Source of the DNA: Leptidea sinapis
Taxonomy: Eukaryota; Arthropoda; Insecta; Lepidoptera; Pieridae
Direction of reading: 5' to 3'
Length of the DNA stretch: 64,000 bases
NCBI RefSeq assembly: GCF_905404315.1
Contig: NC_066269.1
Coordinates: 2,666,001 to 2,730,000 of the forward strand
A program made the position numbers and the translations under genes. Within the stretch, counting starts at the first letter, position 1. Each line of letters starts with the position of its first letter. The notes under the pieces are model-generated. The model did not search any database, was not told the DNA's origin, and saw nothing but the letters and a program-made list of their open reading frames with translations. Below are positions 44,223 through 56,968 of the stretch, piece after piece.

Positions 44223-44635
44223 TCTTAATATATATAAATTACGTGACACGTTGTTTGTCCTCGATGGACTCCTAAACTAATGAACGGATTTTAATGGGGA
44301 TTACTTCATGGAGTGCAGTTTAGTCCAACTTGAGAGATAGGATAGTTTTTATTTCGATTTGAGACCCATAATTATTTTTAATCTCAATATTTGTTTTGTA
44401 TAGACATATTTTCTATGAGAGAATTTATTGACGCACGGTTTGACAGTTCTGCTGTGAATCAATTTCATTATAGTTAACAACAGGTAGCAATGACGTTCTA
44501 TACATAATATAGAACGTCATTGACAGGGAGCATATTTTACAAAATAATTCTAGGTGTTATGAAATATTATTGACAAATACATAAGAAACAGTATTTTTTT
44601 ATTATGCACAGAACAACGTCTGTCGGTTCAGCTAG
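44223..44635 (+). mobile_element. Helitron, complete, with inserted hairpin
   Basis: A|TCTTAATATATATAAATT to GGTTCAGCTAG|T. Relative to other copies it carries an extra block containing a perfect 15-bp inverted repeat at 44488-44522. Confidence 0.75.
44488..44522. repeat. Perfect 15-bp inverted repeat inside a Helitron
   Basis: CAATGACGTTCTATA / TATAGAACGTCATTG with loop CATAA; absent from the sister Helitron copies. Confidence 0.9.
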
Positions 44636-45804
44636 TAGCATATATATTATGGAACAACAAAAACAGGATGTTCTGCACCTTTTTGACTTCTGGGAGAATC
44701 ATTTGACCACCTCTTTCATTTCTTGTCATTTGAATGGAAAGCCATCCTATGCCTTAAATATATATTAAATCAAGCAAATTGAAAACTGCGACGACAAATA
44801 AACATATATTGATCGTTTCAAGACCATTATAACTACATTACCCACTCTTAACTTAAGAATAAATACTGTGTGGGAACTTGTATGGGAAAGTAAAAACACG
44901 ATAATTAATTCTAAAACCTACATGCATGTAAAATATTAATAACATGAAAAATAATAATAAAAGTTATTAATGTGTATTGTAAACACCGCGTACCACCTAC
45001 GAACTATTACCGTAAGTATCCTATCTTTATTATTAATATTTACAAAATCACCATACAAAGCTTGGACCTCCTGCGGAAACCTCCAAAATCGAGTACTTGT
45101 ACTTTGTAGCTTGCGGTACACTCAATATTAAACTTTACTATCAACAATTAAGGTAACTTTTTCAATAACAATAAACTTCTCAGGAACGCCAAGGTTTATC
45201 ATTCTGTTTTATTGCAAGAAATGTTATTTTAAACTTTATCAACTTACTGCTAAAGTATTTTTTTATCTGACGCATTCAATGCATTGGCATTTTAATAGCG
45301 ATTATCGAAAAATGCATCTTATATGGTAAGTTTAGAGGTCATTTTAGTTTGTTTTGATGCCGATGGGATAGTGTCATTCTATCCGGCCCGGTGGTATGGA
45401 AACGCAAGAGATAATGCGTGCTTAAGATCGGGTTACTTGTTTTTATATTTTTTATATTTCTATACAATACCACGGCCTATTGAAGTGTAAGATATTCGGA
45501 TATAAATTCGTTAATATTCTCGCCGTAAACGAATTTAGATGGTCGATATATGGTAATCTTTGGATAAGGAATTTGTGTCGGAATTAGCGGTTTAAGCCAA
45601 AGTTATTGTGAACGAAGTTATCGAAGAAATAGTAATAAAAATGCTGCCTTTGTGCTGCAGAAGAAGACTATTTGAGCTTTTATAACCTAAGTTCTAAAGA
45701 ATCATTGAGTGCAAAAATTTTAAGAAATTAACATCTTGACTGTTGCCTCTCAATATGAATTTGATAGAAACTGTCATAACCATAATGTTGACACCAGCTT
45801 AAAC

Positions 45805-46005
45805 TTATAATGCCTACTACTCGGCAAAGTCGAGTTCGTAAGTCTTTTGTGGGGCGTTGAATATAATTTTACAACAAGATTCCAGAAAATGTACAAAACA
45901 AGTGTATTAAGAAATTGTTAAAAACGTTTGTGTGGTAAAGGTTACTATAACATAAATGACTTTCTTAATGAAATCACAGATTGGGAATGGACGGATGAAT
46001 GGGGA
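45805..46005 (+). mobile_element. LINE C-terminus, frameshifted
   Basis: Reads FYNKIPENVQNKCIK, then out of frame, then the GGTTACTATAACATAAATGA segment encoding YYNINDFLN. Same family as 20.25 kb. Confidence 0.65.
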
Positions 46006-46082
46006 TGGAAGAATTATTGAAGTAAGCTTTGCAAGGAATGATCTTATATTCGATCGCATCCGGTTTTAAATAGTCCCAAGGC

Positions 46083-46192
46083 TTTTTTATGGAAGACAAA
46101 CGAGAGGATCATCTGATATTAAGTGATCACCGCCGCCTTCTCTCATTCTCCTGCAACGCTAGAGGAATAACAGGAGCGTTGCCGGCCTTTTC
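46083..46192 (-). mobile_element. LINE 3' end fragment
   Basis: TTTTTTATGGAAGACAAACG to GGAGCGTTGCCGGCC; about 110 bp. Confidence 0.65.
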
Positions 46193-46364
46193 ATATCAAA
46201 GAGATATGTACATGTAAATAGTTTTGTACAAAGATATTATAGGACGTTTTAACAATATGTTAAAACGGGTGTTATTTGGAACTCGCCATATTATATTATA
46301 TATATTTTTTATTATTTGTTCGAAAATTCATTGAATTTGGCGTTATTCTGCAGACATCAATTTT

Positions 46365-46535
46365 TTGAGTTAGTTTGCGTGTAAATTCCGCTAATATTTG
46401 CTAATAATGCACGAGAGTCACGTGCAAGAATTTGGCGAGTCAACATCTTCTGAAGATGCCTCGTGTAGGGGCGAAAATGTCTAATTGATTGAAGACAAAT
46501 ATTAGTGGAATTTACACTCAAGATAACTTCAAAAA
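46365..46535. mobile_element. Foldback element with GAATTTACACT arms
   Basis: TTTGCGTGTAAATTCCGCTA on the left and TAGTGGAATTTACACTCAAG on the right are inverted; the core is GATGCCTCGTGTAGGGGCG. Confidence 0.55.
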
Positions 46536-47677
46536 ATTTGGATTATTATTTGTTGTTAGAGCGGCAAATATACCATATAATAGCGTATAGACTAACACAG
46601 TTTGTAAGAGAGAAGAAATCTCTAACGGAGATACAGCAAGATTGACAAGTCGTAAACAGTCAGCCAAGCTTGGAACTAGATCCTTAGTATTTTGGATATG
46701 AAACGAATGAATGGAAGTAAAACTATCGAACAGCATTATATTACGAATATTGCTTAGTAGATATAAAATTAATTAATTACTTATAACCATGAGTTGCCTT
46801 CGATAAGGCAGTACGCGTTTAACCATTGATAAGGCCGGGCCCAGCTACCACGAACCATTGTAACAAATAAATAGTAGAAATCCGCGTATTATCCATTAAT
46901 TATTGTAATTTAACAATTGTCACCGTTTACTTTAATACCTTAAATAAATAAATATAATGACCATAAAACCACTACATATATATACTCTAAATGCACCCCT
47001 TTACACACATGTTGATAAATCAAAAGCTCATTATTGGTCAGTCTGGTAGTCTATACGCAAGTATATTCTAACTACATATATGGTAATTCTGTATCAATTA
47101 AAAGCATCCTCGTACCTAATGATAAAATGAAGACTCAAATATTCAGCGTGAAAGCCTCCTAATAACAATTACGATTCTCCAAAGAATTTTACTAAAAAAC
47201 ATCATTGAAAATCATCGAAAACCTTCACGTACTAAAAGCGCCGCTTATAAGATACATTGTAAATGTGAGGACACTTCTCGTATTAACATTAACATGGCCA
47301 ATAAAAAGTAAATTTTATAAACGTCTCCAAATTTTCAAACACGTCGCCGAAGAGATAGCGAGGCTTTTAAATTCAAATGACAATATTCTTAGCAGTAGTC
47401 ACCATCTTACCGGTAGCATAACGAGTGCTACTGCGTTTGAAACGAGAGCCTTATCAGAGCCTCCTTCCATTAACGGTACGACCTCGATAATTATCTTCGG
47501 CTGTGTAATTAATAAAATAACTCCCGTATTTGTTCCGAGTGTTTCATGAATATACATGGACTTTCCCCAATATTGTGGTATCTATGGTATTTACCGTCCG
47601 TAATTTATGGAGTAATGCTTTTTTGGCGTCGTGGCTCGAATGTCAACTTAACTTTAATAATAATAGAATACCTAGAC

Positions 47678-47880
47678 TTTAGATAATTTATATGTCAAGG
47701 TAGAGGCTCTTGCTGTTACACAACTGATAAAACCAGGCCAGAAATATTAGTTTAGTGTGCGCTACATTTATTTCTTACACTGGCAATTTGTATGATACTT
47801 TGTGTCAGTGTGCGTGAATTTCTCAAAATGGAGTTTAGTGCTAAATTATTTTTTTTTAACGTTTTATGTTTTGACCTAAG
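47678..47880 (+). mobile_element. MITE family A, eroded copy
   Basis: Flanked by ACCTAGAC and ACCAAGAC (7 of 8 match). The 3' inverted repeat is largely lost. Confidence 0.7.
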
Positions 47881-48304
47881 ACCAAGACCTATGAAGGAGC
47901 CCTTAACTCTAGATAACTTATTAAATGGCATGAACAGACTATTCTTTCTTCTTGAATCGAATCAATTCAAATCACGTTTATTCTAGAATTTAGTCATATT
48001 TTTTCTAACACACATAGAAACCCTAACCGATTTTACCCGAAGTAGCGTTAGACGGGCGTGACAGGTCAGTCTCATTAGATACTAATAAAATAAAGCGCTA
48101 TACTAAGAAGAGCTTTTCACTTGAAGAATATAAAGAGATGATGATGATAATACTCTTTGATTTGCGACTTTCTGTACTGAGAAAGATCAAAAATGGTTCT
48201 GTATATTCAAAGTCAAATAAACTATATTCAATTAGGCTGAAACAAAGCGCTTTTGAATAGTCACAATAAATATTTCATTTAAATTACTGAATCTAACATA
48301 TATT

Positions 48305-48540
48305 CGGAAAAAGAAGAGCTCGTGAGAAGAACATACAACAAACTCAACGGCCGCTCTTTTTAATCAATATAGTATTTTAGAATGGCTGTAATATACGAAA
48401 CAAATTAGTTTGTAAGGTGCTGCATCAAATATATAATATTATTCGTCTTCAAAATTAAAAGCGTTTTAATCATCAAATATTTCATAACAAGTAATAAAGA
48501 ATAAACTGTATAAATATAAGTATTTCAAATAAGTTATATG
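48305..48540. repeat. Two-copy repeat R
   Basis: AAGAGCTCGTGAGAAGAACAT to AATAAACTGTATAAATATAAG; partner at 1.48 kb. Confidence 0.45.
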
Positions 48541-49680
48541 TTATCCTTGATTAAAACAAACAACAGTTACTTAAACAATTTACTTAATATTATCATACCT
48601 TAATTACATAAGTATAGAAAGGCTATTTGTAAAAGTTTAAAGAACACTTGATTTAACTTGAATCGTACATAACTCAGCGAGATAGCCTGACATGCGCACA
48701 CCGCTTTGCTCATATCTTGTGATCATTTGTATCTGCCATCGGTAGCACATCACCAGCCGAAGGTATTCAATTTAATGTTATCCGGTGAACATTAATCAAT
48801 ATAATCAATAGACCTCGTACATCTACAGTGTGTAATTAGCCTTAGATTGGCTGCGGCGTAATAATTTGACATATATACATATATACGTATAATTACGTAA
48901 CAACATTTGCAAAAAAAAAATGGGCACCCAAAACAACTATGGAATTCCTAAACGAAAGAGGTTTTATATGCATTTAATTTATTAGAAACAATTATTGTCT
49001 AAAGAGAGTAGGTAAAACAAAATATTCCAAATTTAAAAATTTCAAAGTTGTTTAAAATTATTCTATTTGATTCGAACGCTTGTTTCCAGTTTGTGATCAT
49101 ATCAAAGAGGATATAATATAAGAGGCGGGACTACCTTAGTAAAAATTTCAATTTAGTTTAGTATGAAACGTGCAGTGAGATTTGACATTAGTCTAAAATA
49201 GTAAGGCGACAGAGTATAATCCAGCTACGTTTGATAGCGAAGAGTTGCTTAAAACGTAGTGGATTACGGCTACCTCCGTTTTGTACAAGATTATAACCGT
49301 CATCTGTCAATCTATCAATGACTGCACGCTGTATACAATCACTTTTTTCTCAGAGAGTTTTGCTAGGCTGTATTGTACTATAAATAAATAAAAAATGGTT
49401 ATCTGTAATTTTAATGAAATGATGTTGATTTAAATTTTTTTTAATTGGTTTTTCGTGACAAATTTTATACATTACGGTATGTATATGGCAGAAAAAACAA
49501 CCTTCGCTGGTAATATAGTGGCTCTTCTTCAAGAAGGCTGTACTAAATACTCAATGTTATGAGTCGGAACAGATTCGTGTCAGTCGTAAGTGTAAACTTA
49601 AGCATTTAAGTTGGATAGTTTAGTAATTTAGTACGCAAAGTATATTCACCGCTCGGACTTACGGGTCAGACGATTTCAGG

Positions 49681-49900
49681 CTTAGATAATTAATACGGCT
49701 AGATTGAGTCTCTTACTGTTAGACAACCGATAAAATCAGGCCAGGAATAATACCATAGTGTGTGTGACAAGATATTACATGGGTTTGTATAACACTTTGT
49801 TAGTGTGAGTAAATTGCTCTAAATAGAGGTTAGTTATAAACTAAATTTTTTGACGTTTGCACAGCTGTCATAGTCTATCTAGACGTATAAATAATCTAAG
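49681..49900 (+). mobile_element. MITE family A
   Basis: Starts CTTAGATAATTAATAC, ends ATAAATAATCTAAG. Flanked by ATTTCAGG and ATTACAGG (7 of 8). Confidence 0.85.
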
Positions 49901-50204
49901 ATTACAGGTAAGATACGAACAATTTTGAATCTTTGTGTATATTTCTTTTGCATCTTTTCGATTTTCGCCAGCACGTTCCAGTTAAAAACGTACAATGTTC
50001 GCAAAATATCCTTCGGAGCTTCCATTAAGTACGTACGGAGCTCGTTAAGAGGTTTACATCGTAGATAATCGCCGCCCGAATTATCTTGTAAAACTTTACA
50101 ACTCAGTAATTCAAGATTCAAGTTTACCCTTAATTATTACGTACTTGTATTGAGTTTATTGTGAGCGTGTACAAACCTCCATTGTACGTTAAGTTTCGTC
50201 TTAA

Positions 50205-50390
50205 ACTGAGTGTAAGCTTAACATAATCTTTGATTTCATATTTTTAGTAATTTGACAGCTGAAATTATACTGAACTTAATCTAAGACAGCCCAATGCAAA
50301 TGTCAAGTTCGCCTTTTATCACATTCAGCAAAGATTTACTTAAGTAAAGTCTGAGTATAGTCTAAGTACGCTCTATAGATCACAGCTTAA
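50205..50390. repeat. Dispersed repeat L
   Basis: GAGTGTAAGCTTAACATAATC to TACGCTCTATAGATCACAG. Confidence 0.55.
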
Positions 50391-50391
50391 A

Positions 50392-50645
50392 AGTATTTTT
50401 ATTAGCTTCACCTGTATGTATGTTTGTTTGTAACCGACTCATTGGGCGCGATTGTGACCCACTTTAAACGGCCATATTTCGTTCAAACTTCGTAGGTTTA
50501 TCGAGGACCGATGACAATACATTTATTTGATAAAACTATTCCATTTTTCAATTTACAAAATAAAATTTTCGTTAATATATATAATTTTCAATTATCGTCT
50601 TTAAACTAGGAATTGATGTTAATTTTAAATTTCAAAATAAATTTT
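50392..50645 (+). repeat. Dispersed repeat M
   Basis: TTTATTAGCTTCACCTGTAT to TTAATTTTAAATTTC; second copy of the 14.77 kb repeat. Confidence 0.6.
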
Positions 50646-50987
50646 CAGTATAGTTTGGTTTTCTTTTAAACGCGTAAAAGTTTTAAGTTTATTTTAACTA
50701 CTAGTTTATTATTTATAATTATATCGACATGAATAAGTTATTACAAACAAAACAACGGTAATCAATAAGTACCTCCCTGTACGGAGGAATCAATTAAACG
50801 AAGAAATGTTCACAGTAGGCTGTTGATCATTAAGTAAACGCGCATGCGCCGTCGGTAGCCTTACCTTCGAGTTATAAATTACTGTTAGTATACTATATAG
50901 CTAGACTGTTATTTACTCAACTTCTCAAACTTTCCCTTTGGAATCAATCGATTTAAGCTACTATATTACTAGTTGAACTATTGTTAT

Positions 50988-51238
50988 TTTTATGACATTA
51001 AGTGACAGCGATTCAGGATTCTTGAAAAACCCAAAAATTCTGAGCGGCACTACAATTGCGATCGTCACCTTGAGACATAAGATCTTAAGACTTATTTGAC
51101 CAGTAATTTCACTAGCTATGGCGCCCTTCAGACCGAAACACAATTATGCTTACACGTTAGTGCTTCACGGCCGAAAAAGGCGCCGTTGTTGTACCCATAA
51201 TCTAGCCGGCATCCCGTGCAAAGGAGCCTCCCACTGGT
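50988..51238 (-). mobile_element. SINE-like family, internally deleted near the tail
   Basis: ATGACATTAAGTGACAGCG jumps directly to GATTCAGGATTCTTG, with about 60 bp missing. The sense 5' end is complete (CCTCCCACTGG on the + strand). Confidence 0.75.
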
Positions 51239-52062
51239 AAACTGTTTGTTTGAAAGGAAAAAGTACTTTAGGCTGGTAAGTACTAATTCATTCTCAAATA
51301 GCGTTCAATCAATTCAAGGAACCAATTTTCAGAAAATAAATGCCTTTTTACCTTCAAAGCCTTTTACTACATGTAATAAAAAAAGCAACTTTATCAATAT
51401 ATTATTTTGTTCTCAATGTGCTTGGACTGCAAACAGCTGATTACATTATTGTCAAACATATCTTGGGGGTCTTAACGCAATCTCAACTTGAATCAACGTA
51501 ATAAAATAACAACAATTTACGGGTAATAAATTTTTATTTACGAGCGTGGAGACTATTTTGAATATTAAATTGCTGAGTCCTGTTTGTAGTGTTTGTTATG
51601 AACTGAAGCGATTTAATAACTTGGGAATACGTAGTATGCAGGCAAGTCTAATAATGAATTATATTATTGTTTTCACGTGAGGACGATAATAATAATAAGA
51701 TATCTTTATTTCTCTCTGACAACCACAATTTCATTCAATGTAAGCTTAAATACAGGGGACACAAGGTTTTGGTTGTGGATCGCTGTTGCCTCAGGTAGGT
51801 AGGTGGTGTCAGTACTGACTAAGTATTGACTGAATCCATACTTTCTTTTAGCTTTAATTAAATTGATAAATAATGATATTTTATTTGGAACATAAAACAC
51901 TTACACACTAAATAATAATATTAGATAAATAAATAACATCAAGTAGTCCTAAGTCCAATATATACTACAATATCCACAGGTTGATACATAAATGTTACAG
52001 TACAAGGCTGAAAAAAAATATAATTATATATATAAAGATATTATTACAAAATACATTGGGTG

Positions 52063-52340
52063 CAATATTATAATAATAATAATAATATTGACACACTTTT
52101 CACACAAATTAAGCATATATAGCCCGGTTATGGGTTACAAGACCATGATATATTTAATACAATATACTTACTTAAACATACATAGATTCATATAAACATA
52201 CGTATAACCATACATAAATACATTTAAACATCCATGAGTCGGAATCGAACATCCATATTCATCATATAAATGCTTGCACCTACCGGGATTCGAACCCGGG
52301 ACCTCTAGCTTAGTAGGATCGCTAACCACTCATCGTACCA
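52063..52340 (-). mobile_element. tRNA-headed SINE with microsatellite tail
   Basis: Same family as 37.05 kb. On the + strand it starts with an ATAATAATAATAAT run, which is the 3' microsatellite tail of the minus-strand element, and ends in a tRNA head with an intact B-box. Retroposition on the minus strand. Confidence 0.8.
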
Positions 52341-52354
52341 TTATGCTGCGTATA

Positions 52355-52666
52355 TCTTGATATGTATAAATCCAGTGTCCTGATCTTTGTTCCGAGTGTA
52401 CTCCTAAACTAATGAAAGGATTCTAATGGAGATAACTTAATGGAGGGCAGTTAAGTCCAACTCGAGAGATAGGATAGTTTTATTGCGATTTGGGACCCCG
52501 AAATTATTTTTATTTCCAATATTTGTTTTGTATGGACATATTTTCCTTGAGAGAATTTATTTAGGCACGATTTGACAGTTCAGCTGTATAATCATTTCAT
52601 TGTGACAGCAGGGCAACATATTTTACGAAATTTTATTTACAGAAAAACGTCTGTCGGATCAGCTAG
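52355..52666 (+). mobile_element. Helitron, complete
   Basis: A|TCTTGATATGTATAAATCC to CGGATCAGCTAG|T; internally shorter than the 44.22 kb copy. Confidence 0.7.
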
Positions 52667-53109
52667 TTAGTATTATATATAATATATTCACCCATTCAAC
52701 GTACAAGCAGGAAAATCCGTCTTTGTTTGCGGCTGTCCACTAATAACTTTTGAGTTGTTTCTTTTAAAACTTACTGAAAATAAAAAACATCTATAAAGAA
52801 TTGTTGTAACATTTAAATGATTCCGATAATATTTATCTGTTTGCAACTCATTTAAATTTATTTTCAATTTAATATTATTATTTATATAATTAAGACTAAA
52901 CCGCTAAAAGTACATTACTTGAGTACCTACAGCGAAAAGTCTGTATTTGATTTACAGCTCCTTTGAAGTTGTTACATATTTATTGTAGTTCCTAGATGCA
53001 GATTGTACCCAGTATTTACTTGAAGGAATCAAGAGACTTTGTGAATATGCAAAGTGGACATCGTAAAAGACCTCTGAAAAGGTCACGCAACGCAAAACGC
53101 AATTTAAAC

Positions 53110-53245
53110 AGATTAAATAAAATAAAAATAAAAATGTAACTCTTACGCTAAAACCTACTGTAATAATATAGTTATATTTACACGCGTTTTAATCTTTTGA
53201 AAAGTGTTTTATCTAAATGTTTAACACTCGCTTTGATCAAAGTAA
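53110..53245. repeat. Dispersed repeat Q
   Basis: GTAACTCTTACGCTAAAACC to AACACTCGCTTTGATCAAAG. Confidence 0.55.
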
Positions 53246-53277
53246 ATATTATATTATTCTCTTAATAGTTATTTATA

Positions 53278-53952
53278 CAACTGTTGTGTAATAAGGGGTA
53301 TTAAAACACGGATATGGGTTATTATCAACAGTTGCATACAAGACTTTATCTACACCCAGAATATGAATCCTCTAAAAGATTCTGAAACAGTTAGATTACT
53401 GCTAACATTAAAACAGCCAGCCCTAGTAGTAACCTAATATCATCCCTTACTGATTATATACCAATAAACTAAGAATTAATGAAAGAATAATTATTAATTT
53501 TAGTAGTAATTTACATTTTGTATAGTGCAATTATTAAAATTCACTTGAATATTATGTTATTTTGCAGCGTTTCAAATATCCGGCGGTGTGCTGTCAAAAC
53601 TTGAATCGCTCATTTTTTCAAGAAAATGGCGGGGTTTTGAATAACCTACTATTTTTTACTGCGCGCCATGTTCTGGTAGTGTGGAACGCGCGTAAACGAA
53701 AATGTTCTTTTTTTGATATTCATACAGATACCACGCATCGAGCAATAAGAATGTGGCTGTTTGTTGAAACTCTTTGTGCATGAAGGGATCGAAAAAAAAA
53801 ACCATGGAGTGTTGTTATGAAATTCAGTACAACATTACAACACTCGTTTGGATGATGTAATGGTTATTAGAACATTGGGTGTTTTAATGTTGGCAATAAG
53901 CTAACTGTTTCAGAATCTTTAATAGAGGATTTAAAGCATGGGTGTAGATAAA
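53278..53952. mobile_element. Long-TIR element C, long form
   Basis: Same arms as the 9.38 kb copy, but the centre holds about 350 extra bp (53452-53807) with a higher GC stretch and a 73-codon open frame that I do not recognise. Either an insertion or a less deleted version of the element. Confidence 0.6.
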
Positions 53953-54633
53953 AGTAATAACTATACTACTAATTTACAAATTTTAAGATAAAACAGGAAT
54001 TTTGTAAAAAAATAATATATATTCAAATTAAAATGAGTAAGGGAAATGTTAGTAGTGGTGGGTAGAAATAATGCTGCCAAATATATTCTTATAAGAAATC
54101 TCCATTGTCTTTGACTATAAGTGCTTTAATAGTCAACTTAAAACATAAATAAATTATAATTGTTTTGTCCTTAATTGTATATAATTAAACGTAAAGTGGT
54201 ATAATTATATTCTATTTAGTTACGCTTTTATAAATAAATTAAAAATTTACATTAATTGGTTGACATAATCATTAAATCTGAATAACTTTGTTTCCTATAG
54301 TATCTCTGTAATTTTAAATGTCAAAATCAAATCAAATCAAAGTTACTTTATTTATTTCGGTCAAAGAAATGAGACTTATTAATTTTTACTATTTACCTGT
54401 GTTGTACTACTTCGGTGTGGCAAGAAACTCATTGCTTCTTTATAGGAAGATAAAATTTGCTGAGTTTATTCCTTGTTCTTATCAGAACAGTCTTTGGAAA
54501 CATTGGTATGAAAATTGACTTTCATAAGTGTAGGTACAGTATGTAACAAAATGATGACAGAACTTTCATTTCATTTAAATCAACATTTACTGCTTAATTT
54601 TTATAACAACATAAAATGTAAAGTAATGCAACG

Positions 54634-54796
54634 AAATACGACATGGGTACCTTCAAAAAAAGCGCGTACACCTTCCTTAAAGGCCGGCAACGCTCTTGTG
54701 ATTCCTCTGGTGTTGCAAGAGAATGTGGGCGGTGGTGATCACTTAACACCAGGTGACCCGTACGCTCGTTTGTCTTCCTATTCCATAAAAAAAAAG
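54634..54796 (+). mobile_element. LINE 3' end fragment with A-tail
   Basis: ATACGACATGGGTACC, GGCGGTGGTGATCACTTAAC and TTCCATAAAAAAAAA; 5'-truncated, low divergence. Confidence 0.75.
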
Positions 54797-54804
54797 AAAT
54801 ACTT

Positions 54805-54895
54805 AATACCTTACACGACTAAGTTAAAAACAAGGGTTATTGAGTTCAGTAGATGCGATGCATCAATTCACACAGACATGTAAATAAAAAAAATG
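54805..54895. repeat. Two-copy repeat S
   Basis: CACGACTAAGTTA and GTTATTGAGTTCAGTAGATG; partner at 13.64 kb. Confidence 0.4.
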
Positions 54896-55399
54896 TATCA
54901 TATAGTTAACTATAAAAATATAAAGAACGTGAAACAAAATTTATTTCCCTCGACCTGCCATTTTAACTGCGATTGACAATCACACAATATACTAACTTTT
55001 AAGATTGTTTTTCTCGAAAAATCTAATCACTAATTACTATATTATAGTAGGGTTGGATGTGTTAAATATAAATAGCTTTAGTAATCAATGTAAACGTCGC
55101 GAACAGTCGAAAATATTGCGAAAAATTTCGCTAAATACTTTAATAATACCTCGGCTGTTTTTCCAAACATTTCAGTTGCGTTGAGTATTTGAGACTCGGC
55201 GCGGCGGCGTCTCTTTGCTCTGGAATCAACACTTTTTACTATAACCATTGCATAATTCAGGCAGGTTAACTTGTTATGTAACATTGCATTTTTTTATAAC
55301 TATTTGAGTAATTTACGTTACTTACTGCGAAGTAAAGCGGAGAATAATTACCAGTACATATAACTTTACTTACATTAACTAACACAATTAAACAAATGA

Positions 55400-55560
55400 T
55401 TTAAGTTTTCTTTAGTGTTAATTTAAAACAATTCGACACGTGTTTCGCCTATACACGAGGCATCTTCAGGACGTGTTGTCTCGCCAAAATCAGTCACCTG
55501 ATCGAATTGTTTTAAAAACAAATATTGGCGGAATTAACACTAAAGAAAACTTAAATCATT
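55400..55560. mobile_element. Foldback element with TTAGTGTTAATT arms
   Basis: AAGTTTTCTTTAGTGTTAAT (left) is inverted against ATTAACACTAAAGAAAACTT (right). The core has CACGAGGCATCTTCAGG. Confidence 0.65.
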
Positions 55561-55674
55561 TGTATAATTATGGATTTCCGCAAAGTAACGCCTAATTCAA
55601 TAAATTTTCTTAACACAATTAAGTAAAAACGTATTTAGTTATTTTGATGCGTCACTGTGGTACACTGTATAAAA

Positions 55675-56168
55675 TCTAATATATAAAATTCTCATTTCGC
55701 GGTGTTTGTAGTTAAACTCCTTCGAAACGGCATGACCGATTCTCATGAAATTTTGAGTGCATATTGGGTAGGTATGAGAATCGGACAACATCTATTTTTC
55801 ACCCCTCTAAATGTTAAGGGTAGTCCACCCCATTTTTTTTTTAATTTTTTTGACATTAATTTTATAAATTTATTAAGTTATGATTCAGCATTAAAAAATA
55901 CATACAACTTCAAATCTTCATCTATCTACGATCAACATTTTTTTCGTATGGCGATTTTAATGTTATTCTAATACATCGACAGACACGCAATAGAGTTGCA
56001 ATATGGCAATCGAATATAATGATTATTGTAGTACGATAAATTTTATGTACGATATATTTGGTAGGTCTGAGAATTAGTCGTCATATATTTTTATAGCCTT
56101 AAACATTTTAACTATTGTTTTTTTTTTATTACTTTAAATGGCAATACAATGTTTGCTGGGTCAGCTAG
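55675..56168 (+). mobile_element. Helitron of a different family
   Basis: A|TCTAATATATAAAATTCTC to GCTGGGTCAGCTAG|T, about 494 bp. Contains GGCATGACCGATTCTCATG. Non-coding. Confidence 0.75.
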
Positions 56169-56968
56169 TATAATATAAAATGCTGAAACTGTAAATACTA
56201 GGATGCCGCAGTCGCTCGTCGTACCTACCGCTTCGCTGCGGTATATTTGAGCGAAGCGAAGTAACTACTTTACAGTATTAGCTAGACTTAGTGTCTGTGT
56301 ATAAAAACAAAACAAAATAAATCAAAGAAGATTTAATCAACCACCTCAATTTTTAAATAATTTGTAAATCATGTTTGTTTTTAATTATAATAATTGAATC
56401 AAGTCAAAATTCAAAAAACTGTCTCGACAGTAACCAAGAAAAACACAGAAATCAATTGGAGTCACCCGGTGGGTGCTCCGCTCAGCTTCGCTCAATAAGT
56501 TTAAAGTTGTGGTAAAATCTTTGAGATTCATAAGTGCCATTTTGATCTAAGTGAATAAATTATTTTCCTTTCTTTCTTTATTTGTTCGTTTTTCGAATGT
56601 TATAGCTACATACAAAATAATACTATAATAAATTGTTTATGTTTATCTTAAGACTACGCGTATATAAAAGTTATGTTATTGGAGTCCCATTCCTCTTCCA
56701 ACTTACTCCATGTATCCCTCTCCTGTGCTTAACCTCTCCATTATTTTTCTGCTCATTCTATTATTTCATCATTCCATCTGTTTCTATATGTTTCTATATG
56801 TATTTAAAGATGATTACAATCAACAAAGGCTTATTACTATTATATTATGTTTATCTTACTGTATCTCGTATGTACATCTAAAGTATGCAAGAAAATTATT
56901 ATATAAAAGTCTAAACTTTTTTATATCTAAACGCAGAAAAGTTCTAAAACTTCAATAATGCTCCACAG

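Larger units (their letters stand above)
42806..56968 (+). other. Notch intron (14163 bp)
   Basis: Largest bounded intron here. Contains a SINE with a nested LINE (42.88-43.41 kb), a GC-richer unassigned block (43.97-44.2 kb), a Helitron with an inserted hairpin (44.22-44.64 kb), LINE ends (45.8, 46.08, 54.63 kb), MITEs at 47.68 and 49.68 kb, a tRNA-headed SINE (52.06 kb), Helitrons (52.36 and 55.68 kb) and a long-TIR element (53.28-53.95 kb). Nothing assignable in about 44.65-45.3, 46.55-47.6, 48.55-49.6 and 56.2-56.9 kb. Confidence 0.9.

Noticed and set aside
46240..46265. Short inverted repeat CGTTTTAAC / GTTAAAACG
   Set aside because: Nine-bp arms in AT-rich DNA are expected by chance.
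47205..47549. 114-codon open frame in the 14-kb intron
   Set aside because: No motif, no similarity to known families by eye; treated as chance.
53562..53783. 73-codon frame inside the long-TIR element
   Set aside because: Not called as a gene because no motif is visible; kept only as a property of the element.
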